From positions 1-11,196 of the forward strand of contig JADGJA010000757.1 in NCBI GenBank assembly GCA_027596035.1: a stretch of DNA of 11,196 nt. The letters are read 5' to 3'. The DNA is from Thoreauomyces humboldtii. Taxonomy: Eukaryota > Chytridiomycota > Chytridiomycetes > Spizellomycetales > Powellomycetaceae. The translations under genes were made by a program, and so were the position numbers. Under the pieces are notes generated by a model. It did not search any database. It was not told where the DNA came from and saw only the letters and a list, made by a program, of their open reading frames with translations. This document shows, piece after piece, positions 6,388-11,196 of the stretch; positions within the stretch are counted from its first letter, which is position 1; every line of letters starts with the position of its first letter.

Positions 6388-6433
6388 TTAGAAATAGTAA
6401 TAATAGGAAGGTATAACCAAATAAACTAGTTAA
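6245..6433 (-). CDS. 62-codon open piece with faint cox3-like segment
   Basis: The minus frame from 6433 to UAA 6245-6247 begins LTSLFGYTFLLLLFLILW and continues SKGTTIFIFINEVLFRIIS. The FIFINEVLF part resembles the helix of cytochrome c oxidase subunit III that carries an invariant Glu in a [ILF]-[IS]-E-V-x-F-F setting. The preceding piece (6434-6523) has TILVLGLYFS, also reminiscent of subunit III, but in the wrong order relative to it. I treat this as a hint only. The piece could be a shuffled or decayed cox3 or another membrane subunit. Confidence 0.3.
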
Positions 6434-6523
6434 TTAAATTGAGAAATATAATCCCAATACTAATATAGTTACAATCAATGGATACTAATTACTACTAATA
6501 GAAGTATAAAATAGTAATCATAA
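6434..6523 (-). CDS. 29-codon hydrophobic open piece
   Basis: The minus frame between two UAA, with one UAG and one UGA, contains PLIVTILVLGLYFSI. It lies in the same register as the 6245-6433 piece, separated from it by a single UAA at 6434-6436. If that UAA were read through or edited, the two would join into a 92-codon frame. Confidence 0.25.
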
Positions 6524-6809
6524 TTAAAACCTAAAATAGAAAAGGTAAACCATAAATAATTATAGAAATAATTCCTACTAACTAGTTACAACTAAAGTAG
6601 ATAAGTAGTAATTCTAAATTAGTAAGAACCTAACCTAATTAAGTAGAAGTAGAATAACTAATCGTAGATTTGCATTACTGATCTAGCTCGCTAGTAGATC
6701 TTAATCATTGATTATAAGTAATAATTATTGTATTTGATCATGTAAATTATAGGTAAAAGTAGAACCTAATATATCATAAAGTTGGTAAATCGTTACCAAT
6801 ATTTCCCTC

Positions 6810-6826
6810 TCTATTCATATTGTCAC
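6810..6826 (-). promoter_or_regulatory. 17-nt gene-start motif, minus, heading the T-rich region
   Basis: The minus strand reads GTGACAATATGAATAGA, the exact consensus. It forms a divergent pair with 6877-6893, 50 bp apart, a spacing close to that of the pair at 2073/2144. Confidence 0.7.
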
Positions 6827-6876
6827 CCGTAGGTGCTCTAAGTGACAACTCGAGGCTACAGGGTTAACACAAGGCT

Positions 6877-6893
6877 GTGAGAGTATGAATAGG
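6877..6893 (+). promoter_or_regulatory. 17-nt gene-start motif, plus, heading 6885-7196
   Basis: The plus strand reads GTGAGAGTATGAATAGG. It is the divergent partner of 6810-6826. Confidence 0.65.
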
Positions 6894-7196
6894 AAAGGAG
6901 CAGGTATGAATGTTGGTTGGGACCTCTTTTGCTTTTTTGCATCGGTGTTGGCCTGCCCGTAGGGAGCGGTATCGTAGACAATTCTAGATGTTGTCCAAGT
7001 AGATGTTGTAGGAGTAGAAATGTTGGTAACTCTTAGATATGAGCTAGAACCTGAACTGATTTATCTTTCTATTTTATTGTAGTTGCACCCTTAGGTACAA
7101 GTAGATGTTGTAGTTGGAATATTATTGTTTAGGATCGATTAGTTTGATCCTTAGATGAGGACTAGAAATCATGGTATAACGGAAAAAGTAGGTTAA
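6885..7196 (+). CDS. 103-codon open frame headed by the motif (MNRKG...), six UAG in frame
   Basis: The frame runs from the motif ATG to UAA 7194-7196 with six UAG codons and no UGA, which makes it one of the clearest tests of UAG reassignment. The predicted product has a hydrophobic early part (WDLFCFFASVLACPYGAV), an acidic centre (RYELEPELIYLSILLYL) and repeated VQVDVV blocks. The latter come from the dispersed CAAGTAGATGTTGTAG repeat. No family was recognised. The last third enters a repeat shared with 8894 onward (ATGGTATAACGGAAAAAGTAG), so the gene may end earlier than the UAA. Confidence 0.4.
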
Positions 7197-7204
7197 ATCT
7201 AGAA

Positions 7205-7275
7205 TTGGTCCAAGGTCGAATATCAAAAATAGATATACATATATACTACAACTAATATAGATGGGTTTATATGGA
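7205..7275 (+). repeat. (TA)n-hairpin repeat family, copy 4 (short)
   Basis: The copy has GGTCGAATATCAAAAATAGATATACATATATACTAC followed by a truncated tail (GGGTTTATATGGAT). It lacks the hairpin arms, so it looks like a deleted copy. Confidence 0.5.
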
Positions 7276-7676
7276 TCTACATTTCTAGATGTTGTATTAC
7301 TAATTGAGTTATACTTTATTTAATTGTTTCTAATTGAGGTTGTAATTGCAACCCATCTAGATGGTATCTAATTGTTTCCAATCAATAAATGCAGTTGCTC
7401 TCGTCGTAGCACCGTAGGTGTCGGTGTAACCGTAGGGACGATCAATCATTTGCTATGACTCTTCTCCTCTGTTGGTCCAATGATAACTGTAGATGGTCCC
7501 ACCTGTGGGACCTGTGATTGTAACTAATCATTCGTCCTGTAGGCCTCGCAGGGTCATAGGGATACACCCTCTCGAAGATAAATAGATAGGTACAGGTAGC
7601 GGATGATACATCTAGATGTTGTAGGAGTCCGTAGGTGTTTAAAAGGAGGTGACCTCATTGGTACAATCATACCTCA
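7276..7676 (+). other. repeat-rich spacer before a tRNA, no gene assigned
   Basis: The spacer contains ATCTAGATGG, CTAATTG and CGTAGGGACG blocks and an AATCATTCGTCCTGT copy near 7525. A TAACCGTAGGGACG segment (7427-7440) is superficially like the 3' end of SSU rRNA but belongs to a repeat also found near 3806. I see no convincing frame or RNA. Confidence 0.4.
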
Positions 7677-7693
7677 GTGAGAATATGAATAGA
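7677..7693 (+). promoter_or_regulatory. 17-nt gene-start motif abutting a tRNA
   Basis: The plus strand reads GTGAGAATATGAATAGA and the tRNA starts at the next base. This is the second case of exact abutment, on the opposite strand from the tRNA-Trp case. Confidence 0.8.
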
Positions 7694-7764
7694 AAGGGTG
7701 TAGTTTAATAGTTAGAGCTGTAATATTTATATTATAAGTGTAGGTTCGATTCCTACTGCCCTTG
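7694..7764 (+). tRNA. tRNA with an unusual anticodon arm, isoacceptor uncertain
   Basis: Acceptor strands AAGGGTG and TGCCCTT pair fully (two G-U). The D arm is GTTT/GAGC, the T arm GTAGG-TTCGATT-CCTAC, and the discriminator G. The anticodon arm is odd: TGTAA pairs with TTATA around an 8-nt loop TATTTATA, or as a 7-bp stem with a 4-nt loop, leaving only a 3-nt variable loop. No standard 7-nt loop with U33 forms. The best alignment with U33 and a purine at 37 gives UAU (Ile, AUA) at the cost of an A-A mismatch. The arm may be altered by editing, or the gene may be degenerate. The 5' acceptor strand is identical to that of tRNA-Trp. Confidence 0.8.
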
Positions 7765-7830
7765 TCGTAGGCCTGAGGTTGTGATAGGTCTAGACCTTAC
7801 CTACGGCCCATCTTGTTGCAGGTGATCTAA

Positions 7831-8439
7831 TTTAGTTTTATTTTTACATATCTGTTTCTATTTTTAACTTTTGAATTTACTTCTCCTCTTTTATTTATCT
7901 TCTTGTTGGGATACCGTACCTTAGGAAGTGTAGCTGTAGGAATGCCAGCGTAGCAGAAGATATCTAATTTAGGTAGCTAGTTACCTACATTAGCAGGTAC
8001 AACCATCGGTACGAAGGGACAAGGACCTCGAGTCCTCTTAGATACGTAGTCTATTATTAATTGGTCTTCTGGTTTGGATTTCAATTAGTCTTCTAATAGT
8101 TACGTAGATTACTGGATCTACTTTACCTATACCTTAGGAATAGATGTAGTTGTAACAGGCTCTAGCATAAGAGGGTTAATTTACCTAATCATTAACCTAA
8201 CTTATCATTTATTCCTGTTCTACTTTTAGATTTATAATATTTCAAATAGTTAGGTAATTTGTCCTTAGGTCGGGGTCCCCTCCCCCGGGGGGGAAGAGGT
8301 GCTAAAAGAAGAAAGATATCGAGGAGGCAAGGATGGTTGAGGGACCGAGGTCCTGATGTAGGTCATCTTGATTATTTGTAGTAGGTCGAGACCTTGTAGT
8401 TGACATCGCTAGAGGTAGGACCGACTGTAGGAATCTTAA
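7831..8439 (+). CDS. 202-codon open frame with eleven in-frame UAG, unassigned membrane protein
   Basis: The frame opens after a UAA at 7828-7830 and ends at UAA 8437-8439. It holds eleven UAG and two UGA. The N-terminal 28 codons are hydrophobic (FTYLFLFLT, then SPLLFIFLLGY). A polar middle follows (VAVGMPAYQKISNLGSYLPT, where Y is UAG in the first and last case). A second membrane segment lies at about codons 115-135 (GLIYLIINLTYHLFLFYFY). After codon 145 the sequence becomes GC-rich and repeat-like, so the true end may lie near 8265. No ATG occurs before codon 38, so the start is uncertain. I compared it by eye with cox, cob, nad and atp subunits and found no secure match. Confidence 0.45.
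8277..8293. repeat. C-run/G-run palindromic GC cluster
   Basis: CCCCTCCCCCGGGGGGG, an imperfect all-GC inverted repeat in AT-rich surroundings. It marks the point where the frame 7831-8439 loses its membrane-protein character. Confidence 0.6.
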
Positions 8440-8683
8440 ACTATTTGCGTTATTAGTTAGGATTCAGGTGTATATTTTCCTATTTTATGGTTTGTATTTA
8501 TTTTATCATTTCACCTTTTAGGATTTGTTAGGTGTAGACACGCGGGTTATTTTAGGTAGTTGGTCTGATTTAGGTACCAAGTTAGGTAATCATTTGGTTC
8601 CTACAAGTTTTAGATTACTACTATTTATGATTGCTGTAGCTATTTTATTATTTCTTAATTTACCTAATGTTTTAGAATTCTAA
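8333..8683 (+). CDS. 116-codon open frame with C-terminal membrane helix
   Basis: The frame runs from ATG 8333 to UAA 8681-8683, in the register next to the preceding frame, with one UAG and two UGA. It shows LKLFALLVRIQVYIFLFYG, then LGVDTRVILGSW, and ends with a clear helix LLLFMIAVAILLFLNLPN at about residues 95-112. The end of the protein is convincing, while the first 40 codons overlap GC-rich repeat DNA. The other register over 8440-8589 is also open, so some of this is ambiguous. There is a vague likeness to ATP synthase subunit c (atp9) in the small-residue stretch plus a terminal helix, but I do not rely on it. Confidence 0.4.
8438..8469 (+). repeat. exact 32-bp direct repeat, copy A
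   Basis: It begins AAACTATTTGCGTTATTAG and ends GATTCAGGT, and is identical to 9075-9106. Shorter relatives of its core (AAACTATTTnCGTTAT) occur near 433, 1447 (as ATTTATGTTA), 4445 and 10973. Confidence 0.8.
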
Positions 8684-9001
8684 CTCCTAGATTAGGTAAC
8701 TCTTAGGATGTAGAGCATATCTCTACGAGAGGTCTTGATTAGAATCTACCTGTTACAACAGGTCGAGATGACTCTTGTCCATACGGTAACTGATTTAGAT
8801 TTTGATTTAGCTTCTACTACTTATCTAATTGGTCTCGACTAGTATAGTTGGTTTGTAATTGGATACCTGATTGACTTTAGCTGTAGGTCCTAGAGGTCAC
8901 GATGGTATAACGTAAAAAGTAGACCCGTTGGTAAATCAGTCCGAGGTCAAATATGTAGGATAGATGTATATATATATATATACTTATTTATAAAAGAATA
9001 A
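8684..9001 (+). CDS. 105-codon open frame, weak candidate
   Basis: It continues the register of the preceding frame after its UAA and is open to UAA 8999-9001 with three UAG. An early part reads plausibly (VTDLDFDLASTTYLIGL, then SWFVIGYLIDF), but from about 8895 it lies in the (TA)n-hairpin repeat and is certainly not unique coding. The adjacent frame is also open over 8668-8910, so neither is secure. Confidence 0.2.
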
Positions 9002-9106
9002 GTATTATTACTACTATATGTAAGAGTAAATCTAGAATTCAGGTACAATATGTGACCCCGGTTTTGGAATTGAGAAACTATTTGCGTTATTAGTTAGGAT
9101 TCAGGT
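8893..9106 (+). repeat. (TA)n-hairpin repeat family, copy 5 (long)
   Basis: The full block order is visible here: ATGGTATAACG-AAAAAGTAGA, GTTGGTAAATC, GAGGTCAAATATG, a TA run, the perfect hairpin TACTTATT-TATAAAAG-AATAAGTA, TACTACTA, GAGTAAATCTAGA, TTCAGGTACAATATGTGACC, and the AAACTATTTGCG block. This is the best reference copy for the family. Confidence 0.75.
9075..9106 (+). repeat. exact 32-bp direct repeat, copy B
   Basis: Identical to 8438-8469. Here it is the right-hand end of the long repeat copy, which suggests that copy A is a partial element inserted next to a coding frame. Confidence 0.8.
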
Positions 9107-9215
9107 TGTACAAGTAGGTAAAAGCATCGCAGGTTGTAGTAGAGGCCACCGGTAGGTGATAGAAATAGAAGGGACCTCGATCTCGAGTCGATCAATAAAT
9201 CCTAAAAAGTTTAGG

Positions 9216-9233
9216 AATTCCCCCGCGGGAATT
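9216..9233. repeat. extended CCCGCGGG palindrome
   Basis: AATTCCCCCGCGGGAATT: arms AATTCCC and GGGAATT around the GC core. Confidence 0.7.
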
Positions 9234-9380
9234 GTCTACTTCTAATTAATTATTTACTTATTTATCATTTATCTAATATTAGTAATTTACATTCGAAGGG
9301 ATCTCGATACCTGATCTATTTTAGGTTCTACTAGTATATATAAATATTATGATCTATTAGGTTTAGGTATTATAATATAA

Positions 9381-9929
9381 GGTTCTACTTCTACTAGTAT
9401 TTATGTTACGATCTTTAGATCTATCTATTAGTATCTAATTGGGAATGATTGGTCTTTACTAGGTAGTTATCTTCTTACCTTTATTAGGTTGGTACGACCC
9501 TCCTGCTGCAACTACAATTAGATTCCTGAGGGAGTAGATCTTTCGTCCCAAGGTAAGTGGTGCAAGGTCAAACATGTAGGTAGGTATCCTACCCTCCTTG
9601 ACTTCTAGGTATCAGAGGATCTAGAAGAGATACCGGTAGAGATCACAACTTGACCCGCGGGGTGGTGTATCATCTCAACCTCAGGCGCTACGACCTCTGA
9701 AACCTACGCCTCATCTAGATGGTACAACAAGATGATTTGATACTCTAATAGTTACCAAGAGGCGAGCCTCGAAGGAAGAGGCACTCGTGCTACAGTTACC
9801 AACTATTTTAGCAAAAGGGGTCTACACGAGAATCAGATTATTTACATAACCGATGCCCTTAAGCATCACCAGCTTCATCCGACTGGCTCTTCTGGGTGGA
9901 TACATGCCGTATCCTGCAGTTGCTGGTAA
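9381..9929 (+). CDS. 182-codon open frame running into antisense rRNA, weak candidate
   Basis: The frame opens after UAA 9378-9380 and closes at UAA 9927-9929, with three UAG and two UGA. The first 35 codons look coding (SIYVTIFRSIYYYLIGN, then LLGSYLLTFIRL). The remainder is soluble, charged and partly repeat. From about 9821 it is antisense to the SSU rRNA piece, so the 3' part cannot be trusted. A gene, if present, probably ends before 9600. Confidence 0.2.
9654..9661. repeat. CCCGCGGG palindrome
   Basis: Sixth copy of the GC palindrome, in the context ACCCGCGGGGT. Confidence 0.6.
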
Positions 9930-10257
9930 ATATTGATGCAGGTTCCCCTGCGTTGTATCGATGACCTTCTCGGATCCTTCCCGTGCTATTCCTTAAAGAA
10001 TATACGATGGCCGCCAATAGGGTTTCTTTGGCTCTTTGCAGAGCGGAGCGCGGGCTCTCTTAGTACTCATACCTATGCTTAATGGAATAACCGAGGACAT
10101 ACACTCGCAGGCAGTGTAATAACCTGTAGCCCTGAATATTAAACCATTATCTTATAAATCTAGATTTCTTACTTTGGCTGTTATGATTAAACACTAACAG
10201 TTAATTCACTAAGGATGTAAATCCTGATTATTCTACCGGATACCCTCAGGTTCCTTC
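9821..10257 (-). rRNA. rns: central/3'-major fragment of mitochondrial SSU rRNA
   Basis: Read on the minus strand, conserved SSU elements appear in the correct order. GGTAGAATAATCAG (10237-10224) is like the GGTAGAATTCCAG region. ACAGGTTATTACACTG (10127-10112) is like the ACAGGATTAGATACCCTG loop. CTTTAAGGAATAGCACGGG (9998-9980) is like CTCAAAGGAATTGACGGG. TCGATACAACGCAGGGGAACC (9961-9941) is like TCGATGCAACGCGAAGAACC. GATGCTTAAGGGCATC (9867-9852) and TTATGT...CTCGTG follow, like the bacterial 1170-1240 region. It spans roughly bacterial 16S positions 650-1240. The 530 loop and the 3' minor domain are absent, so the gene is in pieces. It starts at the motif boundary; the 3' end is approximate. 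Confidence 0.75.
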
Positions 10258-10274
10258 TCTATTCATATTGTCAC
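10258..10274 (-). promoter_or_regulatory. 17-nt gene-start motif abutting the SSU rRNA fragment
   Basis: The minus strand reads GTGACAATATGAATAGA, the exact consensus. It shows that the rRNA piece has its own start, like the tRNAs, and is therefore a separate gene piece and not an internal part of a longer rRNA. Confidence 0.75.
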
Positions 10275-10299
10275 GTGAGTATGCTCGTGACCATGAACT
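10275..10299 (+). promoter_or_regulatory. possible degraded plus-strand motif opposite 10258-10274
   Basis: GTGAGTATG (10275-10283) and GTGACCATGAACTC (10287-10300) each keep part of the motif in the divergent position seen at the other pairs. Neither keeps the ATGAATAGA core. Confidence 0.25.
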
Positions 10300-10583
10300 C
10301 GAGCTCGGTGTCGACTCGACGACTAGAGCTACTGCATTTATTGGTTAGAGACAAATGGTGGTCGGCTGATGCGACCCTGTCACTGTGATCATGCTCCGCC
10401 TCTGAGGTTTGTGACTTTTCACGCTGTTAGCACCTGTGGTGCCTGTCGTATACATCTTGTCCTCGGTCCGATTTGTCTACGGGTCTAGGTGCAAGACCTT
10501 GTCGCAGCACCAAGGGGCGCAGCTCCTAGTAGCAGGTTGGCAACTACATGCTTCGTCTCTTGTAGGTCCTTCGACAGGTGTAA
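10281..10583 (+). CDS. 100-codon open frame in GC-rich DNA, weak candidate
   Basis: The frame runs from ATG 10281 to UAA 10581-10583 with four UAG and one UGA. It is Ser/Leu/Cys/Arg rich with no clear membrane segment or motif. The region is about half GC and rich in small inverted repeats (GTCGACTCGAC, CACCTGTGGTG), so a structured RNA fits at least as well. It could be another rRNA fragment, but I could not align it. Confidence 0.2.
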
Positions 10584-10825
10584 TTGCTCCCGTCTAGATT
10601 TACGAGTAGACTATTGTACCTAATCATATATTCTACAAGGACCAATTAAGGATAAATCATAAATAAAAAGAGAAACAATTCATAATCAATATGCAATAGA
10701 ATAAAAGTTGGTAACTAGTAACGGAAATATTTGGTTGGACCTGTTGCACCTGCGATTGTGATCGCTCATCTTGTTGCAGGTGAAATAATCTAGATGTTGT
10801 AGTCGGTGACACCCGACCTGGCAGG
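10584..10825 (+). other. short AT-rich spacer with dispersed repeat blocks
   Basis: The spacer holds TTGGTAACTAGTAACGGAAATAT and CATCTTGTTGCAGGTGA blocks shared with other parts of the window, plus CATAAATAAAAAGAGAAACAATTCATAATCAATATG-like AT sequence. No gene seen. Confidence 0.4.
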
Positions 10826-10990
10826 TGATAGAAATAGATCAGAGGTCAAACATCAGAAAGGTATATATATATACTTATTCCCTTATAAATAAGTATTATT
10901 ATAACTAATATTATATCTAAGAGTGGGTTTGGATTTTAGGTACAACCGGTGACCCCCGATTTGTAATTTAGAAACTATTTCGTTATACCA
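10826..10990 (+). repeat. (TA)n-hairpin repeat family, copy 6 (long)
   Basis: GATAGAAATAGATCAGAGGTCAAACATC, a TA run, hairpin TACTTATT-CCCTTATA-AATAAGTA (loop differs from copy 5, arms identical), ACTAATATTATATCTAAGAGT, TTTTAGGTACAACCGGTGACC and GAAACTATTTCGTTAT. This confirms the family's block order. Confidence 0.7.
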
Positions 10991-11196
10991 ACATTTAGAC
11001 TCCTACAACCACGCAGGTGTTGGACCAACTGGACCACATGATTTGTTACAACTGCAATCAAGATTAAGAAGAGAAACCATCTAGATGACCTAGATTCCTA
11101 ATTACTAATTTAGATTTTAATCAAATGTATATCCTAGTCGATCATAAAAAAGATGATACCCGTCTAGGTGAGGTGGTCCACCGCGGGCTTCGAGAC
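10991..11196 (+). other. window end, no gene assigned
   Basis: Contains TAGGTGTTGGACCAACTGG, ATCTAGATGACC and a terminal GGTGGTCCACCGCGG inverted repeat. No tRNA, motif or convincing frame. Confidence 0.4.

Larger units (their letters stand above)
5780..6818 (-). other. T-rich frame-broken coding region behind a motif
   Basis: From the minus motif (6810-6826) downward, all three minus frames carry alternating hydrophobic open stretches separated by UAA. A short Met-Asn-Arg frame (6818-6747) ends early. Then come 6585-6469 (NYLWFTFSILGFNYDYYF), 6523-6434, 6433-6245 and 6387-6166, and further pieces down to 5800. The switching of register without loss of membrane-protein character suggests a gene, or genes, interrupted by small insertions or deletions that would need insertion/deletion RNA editing or frameshifting. 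A decayed copy of a gene located elsewhere is the main alternative. The strand bias (T-rich) matches the minus-strand coding at 871-2081. Confidence 0.45.

Noticed and set aside
7401..7450. GTCGTAGCA...GTAACCGTAGGGACGATCA resembling the 3' end of SSU rRNA
   Set aside because: The GTAGGGACGATCAATC part is a dispersed repeat also found near 3806, and no helix 44/45 partner or motif is nearby.
8461..8560. Apparent cox1-like words (ILSFHLLGFV and VDTR) in neighbouring registers
   Set aside because: The conserved copper/haem His motif that should lie between them is missing, and the adjacent register reads through as a different, continuous protein; chance similarity is likely.
9920..9945. CCAGCAACTGCAGGATACGG on the minus strand as the SSU 530 loop
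   Set aside because: It lies downstream of the 790- and 915-like elements, so the order would be wrong; it fits better as part of the 3'-major domain.

Overview
This window looks like a highly derived mitochondrial chromosome rather than bacterial or nuclear DNA. It has AT-rich stretches with short GC palindromes, three mitochondrial-style tRNA genes, and a divergent bacterial-type small-subunit rRNA (SSU) piece. It has almost no reading frames under the standard code. When UAG and UGA are read as sense (UGA as Trp, UAG most simply as Tyr) and only UAA stops, open frames appear across most of it. UAG = Tyr, rRNA genes in scattered pieces, and tRNA acceptor-stem mismatches repaired by editing are together known from the calcareous sponge Clathrina clathrus. 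A calcareous sponge, or a lineage with the same peculiarities, is therefore my best guess (about 50%). I could not assign any protein gene with confidence.

The most striking signal is a 17-nt motif, consensus GTGAcaatATGAATAGA, present in nine good copies and two degraded ones on both strands. It directly abuts the first base of two tRNAs, lies 16 nt ahead of the third, and sits immediately upstream of the SSU rRNA piece. It also heads open frames that begin Met-Asn-Arg/Lys. Several copies form divergent pairs about 10-55 bp apart. It is probably a promoter/transcript start or a processing site, possibly doubling as a start-codon context.

Layout. 27-529 (+): motif, a possible SSU 5'-end fragment, and a 164-codon open frame. 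454-2089 (-): motif, T-rich membrane-protein-like coding in several frames, a second motif, a tRNA with apparent anticodon CUU, and more coding. 2144-4957 (+): motif-headed open frames, then about 1 kb in one frame, with dispersed repeats. 4965-5310 (-): motif, tRNA-Trp(CCA) and a hairpin-rich tail. 5316-5789 (+): small open frames. 5780-6826 (-): motif and frame-broken T-rich coding. 6877-9929 (+): motif and open frame, motif and tRNA, then long UAG-rich frames. 9821-10274 (-): motif and the central/3'-major piece of SSU rRNA. 10281-11196 (+): GC-rich open frame, then repeats.

Repeats are abundant: a (TA)n-plus-hairpin family in six copies, CCCGCGGG palindromes, ACCAACTAGTTGGT palindromes, GGACGAATGATC blocks, and exact 32-bp and 29-bp repeats. 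Protein calls are frame-based and provisional. In the moderately GC-rich parts UAA is scarce by composition, so an open frame there is weaker evidence than in the AT-rich parts.
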